From positions 1 to 5,283 of the forward strand of contig CAZBQC010000038.1 of assembly GCA_964494015.1 (NCBI GenBank): a stretch of 5,283 bases of DNA. Reading direction: 5' to 3'. Within the stretch, counting starts at the first letter, position 1; each line of letters opens with the position of its first letter. This document shows, piece by piece, positions 1 through 5,283 of this stretch. This DNA is from CAZBQC01 sp964494015. Its GTDB lineage: Bacteria; Bacillota_I; Bacilli_A; RF39; UBA660. Below the pieces are notes generated by a model. That model was not told the origin of the DNA and made no database searches. It saw nothing but the letters and a program-made list of their open reading frames with translations. The position numbers were made by a program, and so were the translations under genes.

Positions 1-55
1 TACTATACTCAAATTTCTTCTTATTATCATCTTTAGCTTTTTTTACTTTGGCCAT
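1..55 (-). CDS. Start of an unidentified Lys-rich protein (5' end only; FtsK/SpoIIIE-like possible)
   Basis: Only the first 18 codons are inside the window; the gene continues past the left edge. The visible N-terminus reads MAKVKKAKDDNKKKFEYS, which is strongly basic and lysine-rich. I chose the ATG at 55-53 because GGTGAT, which matches the anti-Shine-Dalgarno region, ends four bases upstream. An in-frame ATG at 61-59 (adding Met-Ser) is an alternative, with AAGG six bases before it. A near-consensus promoter lies just upstream, so this is a separate transcription unit from ftsZ. Basic, Lys-rich starts of this kind are common in FtsK/SpoIIIE DNA translocases just before their first membrane segment, and such a gene would suit a division locus, but ribosomal or nucleic-acid-binding proteins can begin the same way. 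The identity is a guess; that a gene starts here is fairly likely. Confidence 0.6.
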   Translation of the reverse strand, partial: MAKVKKAKDDNKKKFEYS

Positions 56-77
56 CGACATCACCAACCTTAATATT

Positions 78-106
78 ATTATATCATGTTCATTAGTTTA
101 AGAAAA
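78..106 (-). promoter_or_regulatory. Extended -10 promoter for the gene leaving the left edge
   Basis: On the minus strand a perfect TATAAT (83-78) is preceded by TGA, giving the extended -10 motif TGnTATAAT (86-78). The -35 hexamer at the 17-base spacing is TTTTCT (106-101), a poor match, which is typical when an extended -10 is present. Transcription would start near 71, leaving a leader of only about 10-16 bases before the start codon. The promoter lies directly downstream of the hairpin at 126-169, so the ftsZ unit ends and the next unit begins here. Confidence 0.6.
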
Positions 107-125
107 GATAAATTAAGACAAAATT

Positions 126-169
126 AAAAAAGAGTAAATGAAATGCCTTTTTTCAAATTACTCTTTTTT
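126..169 (-). terminator. Strong, possibly bidirectional intrinsic terminator
   Basis: Positions 126-137 and 158-169 form a perfect 12-bp stem (AAAAAAGAGTAA with TTACTCTTTTTT). After a small internal loop, a further 5-bp stem forms between 139-143 and 151-155, with a 7-base loop. On the minus strand the hairpin ends in TTTTTTAATTTTG, a usable U-tract, so it would stop read-through from ftsZ before the next promoter. On the plus strand it is followed by TTTTTTATCT, so it could work both ways, although no plus-strand gene is seen. Confidence 0.75.
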
Positions 170-174
170 ATCTA

Positions 175-330
175 ACTACATAGTAATAATAGAAGGATTA
201 TTTCTATTATTACTCTACTTCTCAGCAATACCTCTTGGTTCGACAATAATCCAACATTATAGTCTACTACTATCAGTTTACCATTCTTAACAATTACGAC
301 CAGATTTAAAACAGTAGATAGTTTACTTTT
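175..330 (-). pseudogene. Possible decayed coding remnant
   Basis: A 52-codon minus-strand frame without stops (330-175, ending at a TAG at 172-174) has no ATG or GTG start but contains protein-like text such as VVIVKNGKLIVVDYNVG. In another frame the codons from 256 to 218 read CWIIVEPRGIAEK and end at a TAG (215-217). The two plausible stretches meet near 250-256, so a single-base frameshift would join them into one C-terminal-like fragment. I do not recognise the protein. Chance open frames of this length do occur in AT-rich DNA, so this is tentative. Confidence 0.25.
182..214. repeat. Perfect 13-bp hairpin without T-tract
   Basis: AGTAATAATAGAA (182-194) pairs perfectly with TTCTATTATTACT (202-214) around a 7-base loop, GGATTAT on the plus strand. 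Neither strand shows a T-run directly after the stem, so it is not a standard intrinsic terminator. In the minus-strand transcript it lies between the two terminators and could protect a 3' end or act as an RNase III or processing site. The function is inferred only; the hairpin itself is plain in the sequence. Confidence 0.6.
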
Positions 331-350
331 TTATGAGTATTATAAGGAAC

Positions 351-384
351 AAAAAAAATGAAATTTGCATTTCATTTACTTTTT
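351..384 (-). terminator. AT-rich intrinsic terminator directly after ftsZ
   Basis: On the minus strand AAATGAAAT (377-369) pairs perfectly with ATTTCATTT (364-356) around a GCAA tetraloop of the stable GNRA class, and a run of eight T from 358 to 351 follows or forms the base of the stem. The hairpin begins at the ftsZ stop codon (383-385). Only one G-C pair is present, so it may be leaky, which fits the presence of the stronger hairpin at 126-169 further on. Confidence 0.6.
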
Positions 385-1471
385 AATAATTACGATTTCT
401 TAGGAATGGTGGAATATCAAATTCACCATTACTTCCGTCATCATCGTCATTATCGATAACTTCGACGTCTCTCGTTCTTCTAGTACTTTGAACGGTATTA
501 TATAAAGGTTCCTCGCCACCATTTTTTTCGAAACCCGTAGCGATGACGGTAACAATTACTTCGTCAGTTAAATTTTCATAGATAACAGATCCAAAAATAA
601 TATTGATATCGTTATTGGCAGCGGCTCTTACAACTTCGGCTGCCTGCTCAGCTTCAAATAAAGTTAAATTATTGCCACCGGTAATATTGACGATTGCATC
701 CGTTGCTCCGACAATACTAGTTTCCAAAAGTGGGCTAGTTACAGCCTGTTTAGCAGCTTCGATAGCACGATCTTCTCCCATGCCGATACCAATACCGATA
801 ATAGCATTGCCGGACTTTTGCATGACGGTTTTAACATCGGCAAAGTCAAGGTTAACTAGACCAACGACCGCAATTAAGTCGGAGATCGACTGAACACCAC
901 GCCTTAAAACATTGTCGACTTCTTTGAAAGCTTCTAACATCGGTGTGGTCTTATCGATGATTTCTCTTAAACGGTCATTAGGAATAACGATTAAGGTATC
1001 GACATGTTTCTTTAAAGCTTCCAACCCTTGCATGGCATTATTCATTCTTCTTTTGCCTTCAAAAGAGAATGGTTTAGTGACAATTGCCACCGTTAAAGCT
1101 CCTATGGCCTGAGCTATTTCGGCAATAATTGGTGCCGCTCCTGTACCAGTACCTCCACCCATACCACAAGTGACAAACACCATGTCGGCGCCTTCTAAAA
1201 CTTCTTCGATTTCTTTCTTACTCTCGACCGCAGCTTCTTTGCCAATATCAGGATTAGCCCCTGCTCCTAAACCATTAGTAAGATTGGCTCCCATTTGAAT
1301 TTTAATGTCAGCTTTAGAGGTATTTAGAACCTGTAAATCAGTGTTAGTAACGATGAATTCGACACCTTTAACACCCGACTCAATCATTCTATTAACAGCA
1401 TTACCACCAGCACCACCAATTCCAACCACCTTAATCTTAGCCAGCTGGTCAATTTCTAATCCACCAAACAT
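383..1471 (-). CDS. ftsZ: Cell division protein FtsZ
   Basis: FtsZ is the tubulin-like GTPase that polymerises at mid-cell into the Z ring and recruits the division machinery. The 362-residue protein is a little shorter than the B. subtilis homologue (about 382). It shows the N-terminal nucleotide loop GIGGAGGNAVN (17-27), the tubulin signature GGGTGTG (105-111), the PNDRL segment (164-168) and the T7 synergy loop NLDFADV (207-213), whose Asp209 and Asp212 complete the catalytic site of the next subunit. The GTPase and C-terminal core end near residue 315. A short, acidic linker (about 317-350, with a run of four Asp) leads to the conserved tail FDIPPFLRNRNY (351-362), which binds FtsA and other partners. 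The ATG at 1471 has a strong GGGAGG Shine-Dalgarno with five bases between GGAGG and the start, 15 bases after the ftsA stop. All key residues appear intact. Confidence 0.99.
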   Translation of the reverse strand: MFGGLEIDQLAKIKVVGIGGAGGNAVNRMIESGVKGVEFIVTNTDLQVLNTSKADIKIQMGANLTNGLGAGANPDIGKEAAVESKKEIEEVLEGADMVFVTCGMGGGTGTGAAPIIAEIAQAIGALTVAIVTKPFSFEGKRRMNNAMQGLEALKKHVDTLIVIPNDRLREIIDKTTPMLEAFKEVDNVLRRGVQSISDLIAVVGLVNLDFADVKTVMQKSGNAIIGIGIGMGEDRAIEAAKQAVTSPLLETSIVGATDAIVNITGGNNLTLFEAEQAAEVVRAAANNDINIIFGSVIYENLTDEVIVTVIATGFEKNGGEEPLYNTVQSTRRTRDVEVIDNDDDDGSNGEFDIPPFLRNRNY

Positions 1472-1474
1472 ATT

Positions 1475-1482
1475 ATCCTCCC
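1475..1482 (-). promoter_or_regulatory. Strong ribosome binding site of ftsZ
   Basis: GGGAGGAT (1482-1475) on the minus strand is a near-perfect Shine-Dalgarno, and five bases separate GGAGG from the ATG. It is far stronger than the ftsA site, so ftsZ is expected to be translated more than ftsA from the shared message, which agrees with the known excess of FtsZ over FtsA in cells. Confidence 0.85.
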
Positions 1483-1486
1483 AATT

Positions 1487-2722
1487 CTAGAAATATCCAA
1501 ATACTTTTTCAAAGATAGCATTTATAGATAAATTCATTTTTTTCTTTGATGAAACAAGATCATAACATTTCTTTTCATCAAACATCGTATAATTTTCTTT
1601 GTCTCTAAATTCGATCTTGTTATAAAAATACTTAATAACACCGATCGCTGTCGTATATTTATTACTTCTAATTCCTAGTGTCGTACTATTGGCTGTATAA
1701 GCATTCTCTCTAAAAATGGTATCGACGACATACTGAAATCCAATTAACTCAGTTATACCACCTGTAATAATTATATAACTTATTTCACGGTTTGTTAAGA
1801 TACTAATTTGTTTTTTTACAAGTTTTAAGATATAGATCAATCTTTCTTCGACCAGATTGCTTATTTCATGCTGATTAATTTTAATCTTTTCACGATATTT
1901 ATTTTCAACTTCGACAAAATCATTGATATCGGCATAACGTTTACTGCTGACGGCAAAAGTTTCCTTTAATCGTCTTGCTTCTTTGCGATTAATCTGATAA
2001 GCACAACTGATATCATTATCGATATGTTTACTGCCAATTTCAATGATGGCATTTTTTATCATAATCCCTTTATTAAAGACGGAAATATCCGTCGTCTCAC
2101 TGCCGATATTGATAATAGCCCCGACTTTTTCATCGGTATCTTTTCCTTTGACCTGGAAGTAGTTTCCTATTCCACCAAAAGTAACATCCTTAATATTGAC
2201 ATTGCATTCTTTTAAAACCTTAAAAATCATATAAAGATTTTGTTTAGGAATAGATGTCACAACGGCTTTAGCCGTCAAATTAATGCCCGTCTCTTTCTTG
2301 GGATCTTTGACCACTTTCTCTTTATCGATCGTAAAAGAAATGGGAAAGACTGTGACTAATTCACGATTTTTGGTAACTTTTCCAATAATCGCATCTTTTA
2401 AAACATTGATAATATCATTGCCATCGATCTCTTTAGTAAAAGGAAACTCGATATATCCTTCTTCGATCGTAATTTCAATATCATTAGACGGCACAGCCAC
2501 AATCGCCTCATCGACTTTCACATTGATCATGTTTTCTATTTCATTAAGAGCTATTTTAACTGAATTGGCAGCCATCGTCTCATCGACAATCAAACCATTT
2601 TTAATTCCAACTGACCTGACAGAAGTAGATGCTAAACAATAAAATTTATCATTTAAGAGTTCACTGACCACGATTTTAATACTGTCAGAACCCAAATCAA
2701 TTCCCGTATATATCTTTTTCAA
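1487..2722 (-). CDS. ftsA: Cell division protein FtsA
   Basis: FtsA is an actin-like ATPase that anchors FtsZ filaments to the cytoplasmic membrane and helps recruit later division proteins. The 411-residue product has the expected actin-fold motifs: phosphate-1 GIDLGSDSIK (7-16), phosphate-2 INIGSETTDISVF (204-216) and the adenosine loop IIITGGITELIGF (317-329). The FtsA-specific 1C domain occupies roughly residues 84-170 in place of actin subdomain 1B. The C-terminus (396-411, MNLSINAIFEKVFGYF) fits the amphipathic membrane-targeting helix. The start is TTG (2722-2720): no in-frame ATG or GTG lies between it and the in-frame TAA at 2741-2743, and the actin motif follows at the usual distance. 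The length is slightly below many homologues (about 420-440). It is 59 bases downstream of the PBP gene, with its own promoter, and 15 bases upstream of ftsZ. Confidence 0.96.
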   Translation of the reverse strand: MKKIYTGIDLGSDSIKIVVSELLNDKFYCLASTSVRSVGIKNGLIVDETMAANSVKIALNEIENMINVKVDEAIVAVPSNDIEITIEEGYIEFPFTKEIDGNDIINVLKDAIIGKVTKNRELVTVFPISFTIDKEKVVKDPKKETGINLTAKAVVTSIPKQNLYMIFKVLKECNVNIKDVTFGGIGNYFQVKGKDTDEKVGAIINIGSETTDISVFNKGIMIKNAIIEIGSKHIDNDISCAYQINRKEARRLKETFAVSSKRYADINDFVEVENKYREKIKINQHEISNLVEERLIYILKLVKKQISILTNREISYIIITGGITELIGFQYVVDTIFRENAYTANSTTLGIRSNKYTTAIGVIKYFYNKIEFRDKENYTMFDEKKCYDLVSSKKKMNLSINAIFEKVFGYF

Positions 2723-2739
2723 TATATCATCTACTTTCC
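2720..2739 (-). promoter_or_regulatory. Weak ftsA translation start region with TTG codon and a 3-codon overlapping ORF
   Basis: The only Shine-Dalgarno-like stretch is GGAAAG (2739-2734), 11 bases before the TTG start, which is a long spacing. An out-of-frame ATG at 2730-2728 opens the tiny frame ATG ATA TAT TGA, whose TGA overlaps the TTG start. The rare start codon and weak site point to low translation of ftsA; whether the mini-ORF is translated or couples to ftsA is unknown. Confidence 0.55.
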
Positions 2740-2745
2740 ATTATC

Positions 2746-2775
2746 ATTATACAATACAATAATAATCTTTTACAA
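2746..2775 (-). promoter_or_regulatory. Internal sigma-A-type promoter for ftsA-ftsZ
   Basis: On the minus strand a TTGTAA -35 box (2775-2770, four of six consensus bases) and a perfect TATAAT -10 box (2751-2746) are separated by 18 bases. Transcription would start near 2739, giving a leader of about 17 bases that begins at or beside the GGAAAG ribosome site. No terminator-like hairpin is present in this 59-base gap, so read-through from the PBP gene is also expected. Confidence 0.65.
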
Positions 2776-2781
2776 GATGTT

Positions 2782-4902
2782 TTAACTTTTTAGTTCAATC
2801 GTTAGAAATGATTCACCATTAATAATGGTACCTTCCTTAATATTTTGACTAGTGACATAACCATTACCAGTAGCCTGGTATGGAATCTTGAGATAACTCA
2901 ATAAATTTCGAACATCTTTGATGGACCAACCAATAATATTAGGCATAACATAGGTAGAATCATTAGTTATTAGAAAAGTTTTATCACTACTACTTATTTC
3001 TGTCTTTTTAAGAGGGTATTGATCGATAACCTTGGTTCCCTTACCTAGAATAATGGGATTGGTTCCTTTGTCATTTAGGATTTTTTTAGCGGTTTCAATG
3101 TCTTCGTTAATAAAAGATGGGATTTGGTAAGTATTTTTAGCTTTGGTTTCTTCATAACTAGTAAAGATATTTAAATATTTAGCGACATTTTCGACGATTT
3201 CTTTGACTGGCACTAAAATGGAATTGACTCCACTTTGCGGCTTTCTAGTGGCTGCATAGATAATAATTTCGGGATCATATGCAGGAAATAATAAAGCGAC
3301 AGAACGAATATTTTGATTTTCTCCCGTTAAATAACCTTGACCATTAGTACTAGCAATCTGAGCAGTACCGGTTTTACCGATAATTTCATAACCTTGAATT
3401 CGATAGCTTGAAGCAACCGCTGTCGGATCATTAACAGCTCGATACATTAAATCTTTTAAATAATCAATGGTTTCTTTACTAGCAACTTTATTAGCAACTG
3501 TTCTTTTACCTTCGTAAACAGTATCATTATTGTTAGGATTGACAACTTTTGAAACAATATATGGTTCTAGAGTATTCCCGTCATTAGCAAGAGCAGTTAA
3601 GGCTTTAATATGCTGAATGGGCGTCGTCAAAATACCTTGACCGAAAGCAGCATTAAAAACCTCAGTCTGATATTTAAAAGCTATTTTACCGCTCGATTCC
3701 TTTGGTAAAGTAATACCTGTTTTACTGCCGAAACCTAATAATTTAAAATAGTTCTTTAAAGTCGTCTGATCCATATATTTATCCATGATATTAACAACAC
3801 CGACATTACTAGACATTAAAAATCCTCGATCAAAGGTCAATCGACCCCAACCGATCTTATTCCAGTCACTGATCACTGTTTTATCTTTAGTCACAAAAGA
3901 ACCAGATAAATAAGTATCGTCTCCTTTATAGACACCGTTTTCAATAGCTGCCATGTAAGTATAAATTTTCATCGTCGATCCTGGTTCATATGCCACTTGA
4001 GTATTAGGATCTAGATAGTTAGTCAGATCTCTAAGATTGGGATCAAAAGCTGGATTTGATGCCATGGCTAAAATTTCTCCAGTTTTGGCACTAGCGACGA
4101 TTAAATTCATCGATTCGTATCCATATTTATCCTTACTGTTACTAAGTGCCTGTTCGACAAAGAACTGAATATTACTATCGATGGTCAAATAAATATTTGA
4201 GCCATCAGTTTTATCTTTGATAAATTCTTTCGTATTTGGAATTTTATAACCGTTGAGATCTTTCTGATAAATGGTGTAGCCATCTTCCCCAGATAGGACA
4301 TCGTTATAATAAGATTCTAAACCTAATTCTCCGATTAAAATATCATTATTGTTACTTTTGGCATAGCCCAAGGTATAAGATAAAAAGTTCCCATATGGGT
4401 AATTACGCTTTTCTGTTTCAATAAAATCAATTCCTGCCAAATTCAAAGAAACGATTTTATCTTTGGTAATTTCTGTTAATCCTTTTCCCTTATTGCCAAA
4501 TTCGGTTTGATAAACACCGATTTTAGAGAGTAGCGTTAGTATCTCTTCTTTAGTCATCGAGAGAATTGGTGCTAACAACTCAGCTGTTTTATCTTTATCG
4601 ACCACATGTTTAGGATTATTCTTATCAATAGTACGTTTTTCATCTAAATAGGCAATAATTTTATAAGAAGAAACATTTTGGGCCAAAATTTTACCTTTGG
4701 CATCGTAAATGGTTCCTCTTTTCGCTTTAATAGTTGCTTTTTCGGTCGTTCGATTATTGGCTAACTTTTGTAAATTGATGCCATCTATCTTCTTGGATAA
4801 GGCAATTTCACTGCCTCTATAAATTAAAATTATAAACAAAAAAAGAGCGATGACTAATGCAATATTACTTATTTTAACATTATTAATCGTTCCTTTTTTC
4901 AT
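2782..4902 (-). CDS. Division-specific class B penicillin-binding protein (FtsI/PBP2b type) with two PASTA repeats
   Basis: This monofunctional DD-transpeptidase crosslinks septal peptidoglycan outside the membrane and is a target of beta-lactams. The 706-residue protein has a short cytoplasmic start, one membrane anchor (about 11-28), and a class B dimerisation/pedestal domain beginning with RGTIYDAKG (62-70) and containing GLESYYNDVLSGEDG (194-208). The transpeptidase domain follows, with all three catalytic motifs: STMK (309-312, Ser309 nucleophile), SSN (364-366) and KTGT (510-513). Two PASTA repeats close the protein (about 591-648 and 649-706). This architecture matches B. subtilis PbpB and pneumococcal Pbp2x; the position after ftsL favours the vegetative division enzyme over the sporulation paralogue SpoVD. 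The ATG at 4902 is preceded by AGGGGAAA, which overlaps the ftsL stop and lies 14 bases downstream of it. I leave the symbol blank because pbpB, ftsI and pbp2x are all used. Confidence 0.95.
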   Translation of the reverse strand: MKKGTINNVKISNIALVIALFLFIILIYRGSEIALSKKIDGINLQKLANNRTTEKATIKAKRGTIYDAKGKILAQNVSSYKIIAYLDEKRTIDKNNPKHVVDKDKTAELLAPILSMTKEEILTLLSKIGVYQTEFGNKGKGLTEITKDKIVSLNLAGIDFIETEKRNYPYGNFLSYTLGYAKSNNNDILIGELGLESYYNDVLSGEDGYTIYQKDLNGYKIPNTKEFIKDKTDGSNIYLTIDSNIQFFVEQALSNSKDKYGYESMNLIVASAKTGEILAMASNPAFDPNLRDLTNYLDPNTQVAYEPGSTMKIYTYMAAIENGVYKGDDTYLSGSFVTKDKTVISDWNKIGWGRLTFDRGFLMSSNVGVVNIMDKYMDQTTLKNYFKLLGFGSKTGITLPKESSGKIAFKYQTEVFNAAFGQGILTTPIQHIKALTALANDGNTLEPYIVSKVVNPNNNDTVYEGKRTVANKVASKETIDYLKDLMYRAVNDPTAVASSYRIQGYEIIGKTGTAQIASTNGQGYLTGENQNIRSVALLFPAYDPEIIIYAATRKPQSGVNSILVPVKEIVENVAKYLNIFTSYEETKAKNTYQIPSFINEDIETAKKILNDKGTNPIILGKGTKVIDQYPLKKTEISSSDKTFLITNDSTYVMPNIIGWSIKDVRNLLSYLKIPYQATGNGYVTSQNIKEGTIINGESFLTIELKS

Positions 4903-4916
4903 ATGATTTATTTCCC

Positions 4917-5216
4917 CTATTCAGATATGATCGTTTTAATATTATCTTTATTATAACTTAATCCTTCAACTTTGACAATATCTTTAATCTTATCAAGAGA
5001 AGCCAGTTCATTAATCTTCATCGTTAAACTTTCATTTTTTTTCTCTTGCGTATTGATCGTCTCTTTCATCCTTTCAACATCATAATTGACTTTCGATAAA
5101 GTAGCTTTGGTAAAGACGATGATCATTGGTGTAATCAATAATAAAATTATCGTCACTAGATATAAAAATCTTTCAAATCTTCCAACTCTTACTTTAACTC
5201 GTTTCTTTTTTTTCAT
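4917..5216 (-). CDS. ftsL: Cell division protein FtsL
   Basis: FtsL is a small bitopic membrane protein that, with DivIC and DivIB in Bacillota, forms a complex regulating septal wall synthesis by FtsW and its partner PBP. The 99-residue product starts with a basic cytoplasmic stretch (KKKKRVKVRVGRFER), which fits the inside-positive rule. A single membrane segment follows (about 17-36), then a polar heptad-like coiled coil (about 40-70), and a short ending (LASLDKIKDIVKVEGLSY) typical of the FtsL/DivIC family. Family sequences diverge strongly, so position is the best support: it lies directly between rsmH and the division PBP, the standard FtsL place. The ATG at 5216 has AGGAAGAG seven bases upstream, overlapping the rsmH stop, which suggests translational coupling. 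Confidence 0.92.
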   Translation of the reverse strand: MKKKKRVKVRVGRFERFLYLVTIILLLITPMIIVFTKATLSKVNYDVERMKETINTQEKKNESLTMKINELASLDKIKDIVKVEGLSYNKDNIKTIISE

Positions 5217-5229
5217 GATTTCACTCTTC

Positions 5230-5283
5230 CTATTTTAGACGTCTGATAACACGTAGTTTAGCAGATCGACTTCGGGGATTATT
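5230..5283 (-). CDS. rsmH: 3' end of 16S rRNA (cytosine-1402-N4) methyltransferase RsmH
   Basis: Only the last 17 codons and the TAG stop (5232-5230) are present; the rest lies beyond the right edge. The fragment reads NNPRSRSAKLRVIRRLK, and NPRSRSAKLRV is the hallmark C-terminal motif of RsmH (formerly MraW), a SAM-dependent enzyme that methylates C1402 in the 16S rRNA decoding centre. rsmH lies directly upstream of ftsL in most dcw clusters, and the gap to ftsL here is 13 bases. Confidence 0.92.
   Translation of the reverse strand, partial: NNPRSRSAKLRVIRRLK

Larger units (their letters stand above)
134..379. repeat. 13-base inverted repeat linking the two terminator hairpins
   Basis: GTAAATGAAATGC at 134-146 is repeated exactly in reverse complement at 367-379 (GCATTTCATTTAC). 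The match extends one base to 133/380 and, after one mismatch, three more bases to 129/384. The copies enclose about 220 bases. Each copy is also one arm of a local hairpin, so in a transcript through the region the long-range pairing would compete with both local stems. It could be a duplicated terminator in opposite orientation, the ends of a small decayed element, or chance in AT-rich DNA. Confidence 0.6.
62..382. other. Intergenic region downstream of ftsZ
   Basis: This stretch of about 320 bases has no convincing gene. From the ftsZ side it contains an AT-rich terminator-like hairpin (351-384, overlapping the ftsZ stop), a segment with coding-like but stop-interrupted frames (175-330, minus), a perfect 13-bp hairpin without a T-tract (182-214), a second and stronger terminator (126-169), and the promoter of the next gene (78-106). 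The two terminators share a 13-base inverted repeat. I find no tRNA, and the GGTTCGAC at 237-244 is not in a foldable T-arm. Confidence 0.8.

Noticed and set aside
231..252. GGTTCGAC resembling a tRNA T-loop
   Set aside because: No matching T-stem, acceptor stem or anticodon arm can be built around it on either strand.
138..290. A 50-codon plus-strand frame (ATG at 138) with a hydrophobic middle, resembling a small membrane toxin
   Set aside because: It runs through the terminator and the 13-bp hairpin, has only a weak AGAG as a ribosome site, no clear promoter, and its hydrophobic text comes from the AT-rich hairpin arms. Chance is the simpler reading.
264..326. Short repeats (AGTTTAC twice; ACTATC/GATAGT inverted) between the hairpins
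   Set aside because: Six- to seven-base matches are expected by chance in AT-rich DNA, and there is no regular array as in CRISPR or iterons.
603..1490. Plus-strand open frames opposite ftsZ
   Set aside because: They are antisense shadows of the strongly conserved ftsZ frame, with no ribosome sites or recognisable motifs.
2024..2642. Plus-strand open frames opposite ftsA, one of 119 codons
   Set aside because: They are antisense to an intact ftsA, have low-complexity Ser/Ile/Thr-rich text and no supporting signals.

Overview
The window looks like part of a bacterial division and cell wall (dcw) gene cluster from a low-GC Gram-positive lineage (Bacillota, probably Bacilli or an Erysipelotrichia/RF39-like relative). 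This rests on the AT-rich DNA, the Firmicutes-type FtsZ with a DIPPFLRNR tail, a class B penicillin-binding protein carrying two PASTA repeats, and the order rsmH-ftsL-pbp. The exact genus cannot be read from the sequence.

All recognised genes lie on the minus strand, so transcription runs from high to low coordinates. In that order they are: the last 17 codons of rsmH (16S rRNA methyltransferase), ftsL, a PBP2b/FtsI-type transpeptidase gene, ftsA and ftsZ. After ftsZ comes an intergenic stretch of about 320 bases. The first 18-20 codons of a further minus-strand gene then run off the left edge. The rsmH-ftsL, ftsL-pbp and ftsA-ftsZ gaps are only 13-15 bases, and the ribosome binding sites of ftsL and the PBP gene overlap the stop codon of the gene before. 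The pbp-ftsA gap is 59 bases and holds a good sigma-A-type promoter. The genes therefore probably form one operon with an internal promoter that boosts ftsA-ftsZ.

The gene set is coherent. FtsZ forms the GTP-dependent ring, FtsA ties it to the membrane, FtsL is part of the FtsL/DivIC/DivIB regulatory complex, and the PBP makes septal peptidoglycan crosslinks. The genes that usually lie between the PBP gene and ftsA in Bacilli (murE, mraY, murD, ftsW, murG, divIB) are all absent here, so the cluster is compact or rearranged.

The intergenic stretch (62-382) is the least ordinary part. It holds two hairpins that look like intrinsic terminators for ftsZ transcripts and a third perfect hairpin without a T-tract. 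A 13-base inverted repeat links the two terminators. The sequence between them could be a decayed coding remnant. A consensus extended -10 promoter precedes the next gene. I see no CRISPR array, insertion sequence, tRNA or rRNA gene, and no clear evidence of a novel system.
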